Of a DNA stretch of 64,000 nt, positions 23,901 to 33,066 are shown piece by piece (within the stretch, counting starts at the first letter, position 1; the number at the start of each line of letters is the position of its first letter). The notes below the pieces were generated by a model. It worked only from the letters and a program-made list of their open reading frames with translations. It was not told the origin of the DNA and did not search any database. Both the position numbers and the translations under genes were made by a program. The stretch spans positions 584,001-648,000 of the forward strand of contig WIUZ02000015.1 of assembly GCA_015956445.1 (NCBI GenBank), written 5' to 3'. This DNA comes from Thelephora terrestris. Its lineage: Eukaryota > Basidiomycota > Agaricomycetes > Thelephorales > Thelephoraceae.

Positions 23901-26900
23901 GTCAACGCGGAATGGGTAATTGATCATTTATTATTGGCACGGAATCTACCTATCGAAGAAAGGGGAGAAAGATTTCAAGATATGAGAATGACCGCCTTAC
24001 ACACGTTGATGCTCAATATGACCAAGGTGCCGGGACAGGAAAATCCCATCAAGAGGCGTGGTCCTAAAAAGAAATTACCACAGATGGAAGGTGTTTCGGC
24101 CGTAGAGAGAACGTCTCTACGAATCAAGGACCGCACCCGGAAACTTCCGGAACCAATAGTCGTCAATGTTAAAATAGACGGACATACGATCCGGGCGCTA
24201 TTGGACACAGGTTCAATGGCGGATTTCTTATCGACGACTGTCGTAGATCAGTTGAAACTGGAAAGGGAAATCTACGCGAAACCGTTATCAGTACAATTAG
24301 CGGTACACGGGTCTAGATCGAAGATCAATTGTGGGACTACGGTACGACTACAGTATCAGAATATCGACTGTAATCGTCGATTCGACGTCGCAAACCTAGA
24401 TAATTACGACGCCATTTTAGGAACCCCATTCTTGTTCCAACATCAAATCGCAATCGGCTTCAATCCATCGAGGGTAAGCGTCGGATCAAAGGAACCACTG
24501 GAGATCAAAGGTCCCGAAGTGACAACAATTTCGTCGGCAGCTGCAGATGTCCTCGAAACAGAGTTAAATGTTTTAAGACTGCAGCTTAGAGCGGAGGCCG
24601 AGGATTTATGTCCGGACACCTCCAAGACCGCGTTACCGCCCCTGAGAACGGTGAATCACTCGATTCCGTTAATCGATGAAAATAAATTATATCGATTTCG
24701 CCCGTCTAAGTGCCCAGAGGCGTTCCGAGAGCAATGGCTAAATAAAAAGAACGCGTATCTAGCTACGGGAAGATGGCGTACGGCGACGGGACACAACGCG
24801 ATACCGTTGTTGATGATACCTAAGGTATCGTCATCGAGTGATAAACCTACACTACGTACGGTATTCGATAAGCGGGAACAGAACGCTAATACTCACAAGT
24901 TGGCGTCTCCGTTACCCGACATCGAAGAAATTCTGCGGGAAGTGTCAAGACACAGACACCGAAGCTTAATTGATGGGAAAGACGCGTACGAACAAATTCG
25001 CGTCATACCCGAGCACGTCAGTCGGACGCTTTTCACGACCCCGGATGGAACAATGGTAAGCCTGGTCATGCAACAGGGAGATTGCAACGCGGGTGCAACG
25101 TACCAGACGTTGATGAACCATATATTCGCGTCTTACATTGGAGTCTTCGTATATGTTTATTTGGATGATATAATCATCTTTTCGGACACTATCGAAGAAC
25201 ATATTAAACATATACGTACGGTGTTCGATATTCTAAGGAAAGAAAAATTGTACCTTGGACCGAACAAGATGCAATTCTTCGCCGAAGAATTAAAAATACT
25301 TGGACACGTGATCGACAACCGAGGAATTTCGATGGACCCACACAAGGTGGATAAGGTAGTAAACTGGAAGATCCCGACAAACAAGGACTTACTGAGGAGT
25401 TTCATCGGAGCCGTCGGATTTCTGGCCCCGGATTGCAAGGGTATCCGGATACCGATGGGTCACCTATCGTCGCTAACGGCCGAAAATAGACCTTGGCGTT
25501 GGGACGATACAGCTCAAAGGTCCTTTGACGAAGTGAAGAAGATTGTCGGCGATCACCGGGATCAAAGAAGAGAAGCCATCGATTACTCGAAGGACGCACC
25601 TCCAATCTGGGTTACGACAGATGGCTGTCTAACCGGTGGAGGTGGATACGTGAGTCAAGGAGAAGACCCAGATAATGCTAGGGTCGTTGCGTTTTGGTCA
25701 GGCAAATGGAATTCTGCGCAGCAGAATTACCCCGTTCACGAACAGGAACTCTTGGCGTTAATAGAAACCCTAAAGAGATTCCGAGGCGTTCTCCACGGAA
25801 CTAAGTTTACGGTCAGGACGGATCACCGGGCGCTCGAACACTTAATGAGACAGAAAAATCTGTCCCCACGTCAACATAGGTGGTTAGACGTCCTCAATGA
25901 ATTTGATTTCAATATCAAATACATTCCTGGCGAAACGAACGAGTTCGCGGACGCGTTATCAAGAATTTACAGTGATGAACCTGAGGGAATAGTCCGGGCG
26001 GACAGCGAGCTTGTTATCGACGAAGACGATCAACAATTGGGATTAAAATCTAAAATACATCCTATCTACGTGGACGTCTCGTTGATCTGGTTATTAAACG
26101 CGGAACCTCGAAGGTCCTCTCGACTTGCAGATAAACCTACAGTGGATTATCGACCCAATCGCGAACGAAAGACGAAGTCAATCAATGACGCGATGACACC
26201 GGCAGAAGGTGATCGGGATCAAGAAGATGACATACCCGAGCTGGAGGACGTCGAAGATGACGACTCGGAAGATACTGCAATCGAAGATTATCAGGAAACG
26301 GCCCCTAACGCTGAAGAGCGAAAGGACACTTCCGGGAAATTCTTTCAGGCGGTCAGCAGTCAAGACATTAACTTTCCGGATTGTTTGAAGGGTCGATATG
26401 TTGAAGATAAATTCTTCGTTCCGATTCTGGAAAATCCGAGTGAATTCACGAATTTCGAGATCAGGGACGAACTGATCTACTTCAAATCGGAAGACGTTGA
26501 ACGATTGGCCGTACCAGACGTCAAAGTGTACGGACAAGCAGTCCGCGAAATTTTAATTGGTCAAGCTCATTCTATTCTTGCTCACCTCGGTGCGAACAAG
26601 ACAATTTTCTATATGCGCGATAACGTTTGGTGGAAATCTATGGTACAAGACATCATAGAATATTGTAAGACGTGTCATACGTGCGCTACAAGTAAGTCTC
26701 CTACAGAGAAACCGAAGGGAAAACTCAAAACGATGCCCGTACCGAGTTACCCTTGGCAGTACATCGGAATTGATTTCGTGGGCCCGCTTCCTGAATCAGA
26801 GAATAGGAACGGCGCCTACGATATGATCTGTGTCGTCATCGATCAATTGACGGCTATGGTGCACTTAATTCCGACGCGTCAGACGTATAAATCAACCGAT

Positions 26901-28814
26901 ATGGCGGAAGTTGTTTTTGATAGTATCTATAAGTTACACGGACTCCCGGAACGGATTATCAGCGATAGGGACTCGTTGTTCACGAGCCATTTCTGGAAAA
27001 GATTACATTCGTTACTAAATGTGGAACTAAGATTATCGTCCGCCTTTCACCCGCAAACTGACGGCGCAACCGAACGTGCTAACCGAACAATGACACAAAT
27101 GTTGCGTCAATGCGTCGGCCCGAATCAAAAAGATTGGGTGACCAAATTGCCGGCCGTCGAGTTCGCGATGAACTCAGCAAGGTCTAGTACTACTGGGTTT
27201 ACGCCGTTTTACCTAAACTACGGCCGCAACCCTAGCCCTATGATCTGGAAAACGGAAGAGGTTTACCCGGGCGTGAGACGATTCGCTGAGAAAATGAAGG
27301 AAGCAATAATGAGCGCCCACGATGCCATTATTGCAGCCAGAATTCAACATACTGTTCAGGCGAACAAGAAACGTCTCCCGGCAAACTTCAAAGAAGGAGA
27401 TTTGGTCTATCTATCGACCAAAAACATATCTATTCCTAAGGGGAGGGCACGGAAGTTGGCTCCGAAGTACCTCGGACCTTTTCCGATCACGAAGGTCATC
27501 AAGGAAGGCGCAACTTACCAGTTAAGGTTAAGCGATGAATTGATCAAACGCGGGGTAAATAGATCATTCCACGCGTCGTTGCTTCGGCCGCATATTCCTA
27601 ATGATGATAGGAGGTTTCCCGGTCGTTTGCCCTCGCAAATACCGGGATTCGGTGAGAAACCTGAGGAATGGATCGTTGATAGGATTACCACCCACAACGG
27701 CAAAGGCATGAATAGTGAATTCTTAATTTTGTGGAAAGCCGGTGATAAAACTTGGGCTACCTACAAAGAAGTCGCGCATCTTATCGCTTTAGAGCGATAT
27801 TGTGAACTTATGGGGGTATCTCACCCATCTGAATTACCTTCTAATTATGTAAGAGACAATTTTGAAGGCACGGATTCCCAGGGGGACGAAATTCTGGTAA
27901 ACCAATTCTTTATTGGGACGCCTGAGGGGGAAGAAGGGACTATGGAATGGTATATAAGACAAGGAAAAGAAAGGGAGGACCCAAGCATCCACGCTATGGT
28001 CGCTCCCAACGAACACCCCTCCAAACCCTTCACTCGCGCTGAACACGACGCCTGCATAGCTTACCAGGCTCGTATGGAATCATTCATCAAAGGCGGAGCG
28101 CGCGTGATGGACTATCCCCCTCCGCGCTACGAAGAATTCATTCGCCAAGGCGCCGATCGAGTTCCGGAACCACCTGTCAATTACGGGAACCCTTATGGGA
28201 ACGGCTATCCGTACGCGAATCAGTACCCTATGTATCCTGCTTTCGGCGGATTCCCCGTCCCGGCTCCACCCGCTCCCAATCCCAACACCGTGTCTATGCC
28301 GGCTAGATCCCTTGACCAAATTATGAGGGTCATCGGAGATCGCCGAGACACTCCCCGTTACCGCGAACCCGCCCCGTTCTATCCAGTCAATCGCTACAGG
28401 ACTAACTACTACAAGAACCGCGGCGCCCACGACCGCTCCGGTTACAAGGGTCGGTTCCGCGGACGTGGCGGAGGAGGATATAGGGCTGGCAGGGACTACG
28501 AGAAGCGCCGAAAGGATAAGGACGAGGCCGAGGCGTCGGCAACGCACGTCATCGACTTGGACGAGCCGAGCCCCCTCAACCTCGACATCAATCAACTTCC
28601 CACCGTTGCCGACGTCCCGGCAGAAGTTGATGGCAACGTCACCGACTTCGACCAAGGTCGGGGCGTTATTTTCGGGTCGATGTTTGACTCACTAACGCTT
28701 TCCGAAACAGTTATGTTGAACGCGGAAAGCTCAGCCCAGGCCAGCGAGATGTCCCTCGAGGAACTGGCCAGTGAGCTCGGTATAACCGACGGAGGAGAAT
28801 TGATTCTCGTTTAA
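20967..28814 (+). CDS. Gag-Pol polyprotein of the Ty3-type element
   Basis: Fossil-type entry: the frame looks whole, about 2,615 residues from the first in-frame ATG. Parts in order by nucleotide: acidic N-terminal region; Gly/Pro-rich linker (about 22130-22370); gag core (22400-22900); CCHC zinc knuckle near 23190; aspartic protease (LLDTGS, near 24200); reverse transcriptase (YLDD, near 25160); RNase H (25600-25990); integrase zinc-binding segment (near 26570-26690) and core (26770-27100); chromodomain-like segment (27660-27820). A further 330 or so residues, Pro-, Tyr- and Arg/Gly-rich, follow the chromodomain and are unusual in length. Gag and Pol share one frame, as in several fungal Ty3 lineages. 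Confidence 0.93.
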   Translation: MAPMPGELVSTPIKKTKNKNNKPTLGRDAPKDGKYWTWETREEDPQDPVEVAWGSGKDPIEDGKHLRNRAVRGAPSESAPKSLADRYLQPSQRSASRDEDQGQENRSQFSPDVGMPSAKGEEFGRPNNESGDDDEFINNKINTTISPSRDEVETKVPGTDLSERGDESESEVENALNPEEPTQTKDEIDFDGDDEGDTEDDGDVSDARNSMKGSENGNGSESDGWKTVPRSKSVSPVNKLSPVRRFEGNERYFPKDTPVEETEGEEDDSMLVSSARLPAARKMNYDKSRSLDTIAQNYGVSEKSNLLHERGQELLSLLNAGDTETSVPRNKRAKLPTTMFNNLGDSAPPPSISSAMATVTGTFTGISTALGINPGNNKGNSVRSESGSEGGGNTPGKGQGGSGSGNNPGGSGANPPMPTQGRGGTNPPPPPPQGGGGGGGGGGGPGGGPGGGGGPNPPPPPAAGNQPVPGHVPGNNFKLTLPDPYDGKEDMDTFDIWKYEVKYFAEYYSLTDETLVKTFSKFVSGRAKTWYLRFVVDDPTQWTPEDVFNGIFNHCFPANYRMKLRERLMKMRQGSKSVRDYAKEIETLGRRFRDVNERAIIDIFWNGIHKHLQVALLRRGLNPEKDDLLRLLKYAILEEEADDRANRNAASNSSKPRAEGERQPNKPERRWGRFRSRVNGPKPFDTNASEELSRQARQDGVRANAISPNNNKAQKRSEAPGSYKGKKPMDKGKKDRLRAEGRCFNCEEPGHEIRNCPKLHSMRPPHIKTGSVQFSKIEKLSKQKDRADAYVGSIFIQLSDDGDSNFSETTYDDDEKLEDYVHGLCEIAWGEDPLWEEEETRWMSNYTVQANRETITVWNRSGFGDGRTFDFPRSELKDPAFDISRVFKESKGNRRSESIPEGGSGHSGEYKRWTWPAIYWLKQWLALELSFRDGDNKPNGTSIEDRIDVQPTMTGYSIQIDDVDLFYNISHEEVIDGDVNAEWVIDHLLLARNLPIEERGERFQDMRMTALHTLMLNMTKVPGQENPIKRRGPKKKLPQMEGVSAVERTSLRIKDRTRKLPEPIVVNVKIDGHTIRALLDTGSMADFLSTTVVDQLKLEREIYAKPLSVQLAVHGSRSKINCGTTVRLQYQNIDCNRRFDVANLDNYDAILGTPFLFQHQIAIGFNPSRVSVGSKEPLEIKGPEVTTISSAAADVLETELNVLRLQLRAEAEDLCPDTSKTALPPLRTVNHSIPLIDENKLYRFRPSKCPEAFREQWLNKKNAYLATGRWRTATGHNAIPLLMIPKVSSSSDKPTLRTVFDKREQNANTHKLASPLPDIEEILREVSRHRHRSLIDGKDAYEQIRVIPEHVSRTLFTTPDGTMVSLVMQQGDCNAGATYQTLMNHIFASYIGVFVYVYLDDIIIFSDTIEEHIKHIRTVFDILRKEKLYLGPNKMQFFAEELKILGHVIDNRGISMDPHKVDKVVNWKIPTNKDLLRSFIGAVGFLAPDCKGIRIPMGHLSSLTAENRPWRWDDTAQRSFDEVKKIVGDHRDQRREAIDYSKDAPPIWVTTDGCLTGGGGYVSQGEDPDNARVVAFWSGKWNSAQQNYPVHEQELLALIETLKRFRGVLHGTKFTVRTDHRALEHLMRQKNLSPRQHRWLDVLNEFDFNIKYIPGETNEFADALSRIYSDEPEGIVRADSELVIDEDDQQLGLKSKIHPIYVDVSLIWLLNAEPRRSSRLADKPTVDYRPNRERKTKSINDAMTPAEGDRDQEDDIPELEDVEDDDSEDTAIEDYQETAPNAEERKDTSGKFFQAVSSQDINFPDCLKGRYVEDKFFVPILENPSEFTNFEIRDELIYFKSEDVERLAVPDVKVYGQAVREILIGQAHSILAHLGANKTIFYMRDNVWWKSMVQDIIEYCKTCHTCATSKSPTEKPKGKLKTMPVPSYPWQYIGIDFVGPLPESENRNGAYDMICVVIDQLTAMVHLIPTRQTYKSTDMAEVVFDSIYKLHGLPERIISDRDSLFTSHFWKRLHSLLNVELRLSSAFHPQTDGATERANRTMTQMLRQCVGPNQKDWVTKLPAVEFAMNSARSSTTGFTPFYLNYGRNPSPMIWKTEEVYPGVRRFAEKMKEAIMSAHDAIIAARIQHTVQANKKRLPANFKEGDLVYLSTKNISIPKGRARKLAPKYLGPFPITKVIKEGATYQLRLSDELIKRGVNRSFHASLLRPHIPNDDRRFPGRLPSQIPGFGEKPEEWIVDRITTHNGKGMNSEFLILWKAGDKTWATYKEVAHLIALERYCELMGVSHPSELPSNYVRDNFEGTDSQGDEILVNQFFIGTPEGEEGTMEWYIRQGKEREDPSIHAMVAPNEHPSKPFTRAEHDACIAYQARMESFIKGGARVMDYPPPRYEEFIRQGADRVPEPPVNYGNPYGNGYPYANQYPMYPAFGGFPVPAPPAPNPNTVSMPARSLDQIMRVIGDRRDTPRYREPAPFYPVNRYRTNYYKNRGAHDRSGYKGRFRGRGGGGYRAGRDYEKRRKDKDEAEASATHVIDLDEPSPLNLDINQLPTVADVPAEVDGNVTDFDQGRGVIFGSMFDSLTLSETVMLNAESSAQASEMSLEELASELGITDGGELILV

Positions 28815-28913
28815 ATTTCGGAAATATTTTTTCTAAACTCCCTTCTGCCGTTTTTGTACTTTTATCTCTGACTACGGTGCGAACAGTCGTATCGACACGA
28901 CTGGGAGGGCGGA

Positions 28914-29232
28914 TGTAAGGATCTGTACTTAGTCCGGCCCGCGCGCCGTTATCAATCAATCACGTGATCGTTTCCTTTTTCGTCGAGCTGTGCTCAAGTT
29001 TGAACGCGAGGTATAGTGATTAGAAATCACTCGTAAAATCCTATTATTTTCTGTATATAAAGACTTGTATCTAGTAGGTAGATAGCTAGGGATCGCAACA
29101 GAGCTACGTCTACTTCTGCTGCGTGAATATTCTACTTAAATTTCTGTGTGCCGCCACCTCTACCGCGATCACGAGATCGATTCGGAATCACCCGACTTCG
29201 TTCTCTAATCCGGGAAAGCTGACGACTTCACA
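28914..29232 (+). repeat. 3' LTR
   Basis: 319 bp, identical by eye to the 5' LTR. It is preceded by the polypurine tract and followed by the AAATC target duplication. Confidence 0.95.
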
Positions 29233-29960
29233 AAATCCACCCCGGATCGTGAGTCGGTCGATATCAGAGACAAGTAAGAATGGCTGATAAACGGGGAGAT
29301 CGGATGGGACCAGATACAGATGGTGCAACTGTACATGAGCTTGAGGCGCGAGGGCCATTATCTTCGCCAGCTCTTTTATCGAGCGTTCAACATAACCATC
29401 AAACAAGGGCACTGCATCGGCGACCCAGGACAACGAAGCGTACAGAACGAATCCTCCCTTGGCGGTAAGGCTGAGGACAAATTCAGAGCCCTCTCTGGTC
29501 CTGATGAACACCCTCTCGATTGGCCACTCGAATATTGGAAATGATGGAAGACCATCGAAAAGGTGTGGGGCCCTGAAAGTCGGATTTATTCCTAAGCCAC
29601 ATACCGGGTGGCTTTCTCCACAGAACGAGATTCTGTGCACATTCGGCATCCTGAGGTGTTTGACCAAGGTGTGGAATTCATTGTGTTGGTAGAGAATCGA
29701 CTTGGAGAAGCTGACTTGGTCCGATTCCCGTTGGAGAGTGAGGGGACGCTGGTTGATGTCTGTTGAGGCCATCTCGCCGCCTGACCCCAACCATTCAGAG
29801 CATATTCGCTCGTGGCACGAAGACCAAATAGACGTGGTTGCGAGCGTCGGCGGAGGGGTAGAGGAACTGGAGGTGGATCCAGAGGCTGCGATAGACAGGA
29901 CGACTCTCGGAGAAAGGTTTTTTGTTGGGTGGGGGGGAATCATCCAGGAAAGGTGGAGGC

Positions 29961-31215
29961 TGAGAAAGCGAATCAAGGTGAGCAACTCAAAGTCTCAAAA
30001 AAATGGTGGAGACACGCACCTCAACAAACGGTGCACGTCAATTTTATCCAATCCGAGAGGTGATCAGGCTTCAACGCCACGCTCAATCCGCAAACCCCGT
30101 TTCGTCGCAAATCGTCGCTCGAGGCCTTGCGGTCGAAGGAGTGAGTCGACATCGGCGGATCGCAGGTTGAAGAGGTCCGAGCTAAAGGTTGAGATGGAAC
30201 AGAGTGGGCGGAGGACGATCTAAGCAGACGAGGAACGTCCTGCGAGGTGAGCACCCGTCATAGCACGGGGCAGACGTTCAGGCTCGACACCGTACACGCT
30301 CCACGACTCCCACCAAGAGTAAAACGGTCAGACGCAGTTGCGAGCGTCGACGGAAGATACAGCGGTCCAGAGAGGCAGATCCAAGGGTTGTGAGAGACGG
30401 AGGGGGCCGTGGAAGGAGGCTGGGCGGTAGAAGAGAGAATCTGAGAGAGATGAGGATTGTAAATGCGCATCGAGGTAGTCCATTACCACGGACGTACCGA
30501 GACGAACGGTTCCCGTATACTTCATCCGACCCGGCAGACGATCAGGCTGCAACGCCGTACTCGGTCTGTAGCCCCCGCTTCATCGAACGTAGTCGCTCGA
30601 GGCAGCGAGGGAGAAAGGGGGAGCAGGAGTCGAGTTCGAGCGAGTCGCATAGCGGAGGACTTAGAAGAAAGAGCAAAAGTCGCGTCACAGGATGTGACGG
30701 AATGTGACGGAATGTGACGGAATGTGATCGGGTGTAACGGACCGTCACCGAACGCGCTGGGCTGCGTTCCGATCTATCCGGTCGCGTCGACATCCTCCTC
30801 GACCAGATGTTCCCCTTCGCCGCTCATCCTCTGCTATACTGTATGACTCGCTCGGGCCATCGACGGTCGACTCCTGCTCCCCTTTCTCCCTCGCTGCCTT
30901 GAGCGACTACGTTCGATTAAGCGGGGGCTACAGACCGAGTACGGCGTTGCAGCCTGATCGTCTGCCGGATCGGATGAAGTATACGGGAACCGTTCGTCTC
31001 GGTACGTCCGTAGCAGTCTCGTTTGTTCCATTCTATCCGGTCGCATCGACATCTCCTCGACCGGTTGTTTCCCTTCGCCATTCATCCCCTCTGCAGTTGA
31101 CGCACCTCGCTCCCTCCCTGCGTACGGCGTCGAGCCCGAGTGTGGTGAAGGCCTGATTGTCAAGTGGGATGCGGGGCGTTCTCACTTGCGACCTCAAGTC
31201 TTACCTGGGGTGCGT
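29961..31215. repeat. R repeat, copy A (with internal inverted arms)
   Basis: Nearly identical to 53745-54995 (copy D) over the whole length. It is built of modules with the core GATCAGGCTGCAACGCCGTA (30063, 30540) and a variant core TTCAGGCTCGACACCGTA (near 30279). From about 30840 to 31015 the module returns in inverted orientation, making a palindrome with 30490-30660. The tandem GTGACGGAAT words near 30690-30725 are typical of the family. Open frames here are Arg/Ser-rich and look non-coding. Confidence 0.85.
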
Positions 31216-31460
31216 CTCCCGATTATCGCATAATGAAACCTTTGTCATACAGAACGTCTCATTCATGGTTGCGAGGGCCAAGGAACTGCACTCTGGAGTC
31301 GGTGAGCATGGTGTACATGTTTGTTTGATTTCCGCTCAGCCCAGATTTCCTTCGCCCAGGTCATTGGTCATAGGTTCTGCATAATATTTCGCTTTATTGA
31401 GGCATGCTGATGCTGTGCGCGTAAGTACCCACTACCGGCTGCCATAACAATTTAAAGATC

Positions 31461-32728
31461 TCAATGACCATACACACGCAAACAATAAATACAAGTGAAA
31501 TATTCTCCCCAGTTGCTGAGAACCTGAAAGAGCACCTTCTCCACTTTTCCCTTTTCGTTCCCCACCACCTCGATGACTTGTGACCGCTCTCGGGCATTGA
31601 TGTCATACCGGAACTTGGTGAGAGGTACCGGGACTAGGCGAAGGGAGATGAGTTCCTCCATCAGGGCCTGTGGCAGTTCGTGGTCATGTGGTAAATCAAC
31701 GGTGGGCAACTCTTGCGCATGGTGTATTCCCCACACAACAACGTCCTTTGGAGCACTCCTCGGATTTCCGCCGAGTGGATGGCTGATCATCACCTGGGCG
31801 ACACTAACATTTGCTGTTAGCTGGATCGTGATATAACCTCTGTTGCCCTCGAATGGCCAACAAGATGCCCTCCCATCGAGAACCGCGTCTGGTTTCACAG
31901 TTTCCACGTTAGGGTTGGCCCACCATGAAGAAAGCTTCGGAGGGTCCAGCGACGTCAACTCGGGGAAAACGTACGCGCCCTCTGTTAGGATAGTGACGTC
32001 CTTCCGAGAACGACCAAAACGAGACCGGTTCCCCATTGATTTCAGTGCGTCCTTGAGAGCGTTTGCAAGCGGCGGTATAGTAATTTCGGACAGATCAATC
32101 CCGGTGCAGGCGGCAATGCTGGCTACGTGGCCAGCAATCCCTCCGATCCACGTGAACAAAAGGTACAGGAAGGTCATCCCCAAAAGAAATCTCTTGCGGA
32201 GTGACCACAGGCCGGACAACGGTAAAAATAGTATTTTCAACAAAGCAACCTGCACTTAATTAGGGTAGAGCTCAAAGCAGCGGTTTAATCTAAAGACTCA
32301 CGACAACCGACAGTCGCGCAAGCAGTGCACGGAACGAAGGGAATCGGAATCCAAGCCGAAACCTTCGCACTGGCGGCGCAATCGCAGCAGCTCCCAAAGT
32401 TGGTGTAGGCTGTGTATCTCTAGGGGCGGCATCCGTGTTTGATGAGGGTGAGATGGGTAGCAGCGAGGAACCTGCCATGCGCATCGCAGGTAGTCTCTCT
32501 CCTTTGCCGACGGCTGTTTCTGGGGGGCGTTCTGACGACGACTGAAGGGATTCCTTCTATCGTTAGGCAGGGACATGTGGATAACAACAACTACCATACC
32601 TTTTGCTTGAGGCCAACGCCACGATTCGACCCACCCAGTAAGATCGTGGGCTGCTCCGATAAAAACCGTCTACGTCCGACGCGGTTGACCAGCTCCTCTG
32701 GGAGCATATGGCCGGGTGTTGCGGACAT
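31461..32728 (-). CDS. SUN-domain protein of the nuclear envelope (LINC complex)
   Basis: Three exons keep frame: 32728-32600, 32556-32302 and 32249-31461, giving about 390 residues. There is a Pro-rich N-terminus, then a hydrophobic stretch near the exon 2/3 junction (FLLGMTFLYLLFTWIGGIAG) as the membrane anchor. A C-terminal SUN domain follows, with CWPFEGNRGYITIQL, SAPKDVVVWGI and the terminal SNWGEYFTCIYCLRVYG signature. SUN proteins sit in the inner nuclear membrane and bind KASH partners in the perinuclear space. The coiled-coil part is short compared with animal SUN1/2. The upstream neighbour on the same strand encodes another membrane protein. The start at 32728 (MSATPGHMLPEE) was chosen because it keeps frame into exon 2; a start at 32797 is also open. 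Confidence 0.85.
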
Positions 32729-33066
32729 GCTGTCAGATATAGTGAGGCGGTGCGGGCGGGCGTTGAGAACAGGCAGGAATGTCCAAGCAAGGGACAAAGC
32801 TTAGGTTTGGTGGGAGTGGCGCAGCGCCTCCGGCCTCGCGGTGTGTTATATAGCGGGTGCCCCACGAGATCGGATCCTTTTCGTTTACCGAGGTTCTAGT
32901 CTTGGCCTTGGGTTCTGCACAAAGTATCCCGTGTCTGTGCTGTAGCGTTAGAACGCCGTATGTCTTCGCTGAGTCGGTCCTCGTTTTAATCTCACCACCA
33001 TTCCGACAATGTGTACACTATTCATTGGTCGGTCTTTGAGATACACGGTACGATGCTATAGATCCA

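Larger units (their letters stand above)
20427..29232 (+). mobile_element. Ty3-type LTR retrotransposon (chromovirus-like), looks whole
   Basis: Element of 8,806 bp with two 319-bp LTRs that look identical by eye, each beginning TGTAAGG and ending TTCACA. It is flanked by the 5-bp direct repeat AAATC (20422-20426 and 29233-29237). A purine-rich tract (GGGAGGGCGGA) immediately precedes the 3' LTR. One long frame holds gag, protease, reverse transcriptase, RNase H, integrase and a chromodomain-like segment in Ty3 order. Identical LTRs point to very recent insertion. No primer-binding site could be assigned with confidence. It lies inside a host gene in the opposite direction. Confidence 0.95.
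20161..29985 (-). pseudogene. Host gene (F-box/LRR-like) split by the LTR retrotransposon
   Basis: The 5' part lies at 29985 down to 29233 and the 3' part from 20426 down to 20161. Between them sits the 8.8-kb element. Removing the element and one copy of the 5-bp AAATC target duplication leaves a continuous reading frame across the junction (RLTIRGGF, then AADILYRL). The protein has the irregular Leu-rich pattern and the ending (LLPHLSRLNIMD, then LVSCLRSRKDL) usual in agaricomycete F-box/LRR proteins. The F-box itself is not visible in the 5' part, so the start may lie further upstream or the gene may already have been partial. With the LTRs identical, disruption must be recent. A truncated protein or chimeric transcript is possible. 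Confidence 0.72.

Noticed and set aside
22176-28655. Several open frames on the minus strand inside the retrotransposon, including one of 191 codons near 28080-28655
   Set aside because: They are antisense shadows of the long polyprotein frame, with skewed composition and no motif.
30021-31163. Open frames inside the R repeats, many of similar sequence
   Set aside because: They shift frame between copies, are rich in Arg and Ser, and follow the repeat structure, not protein constraint.
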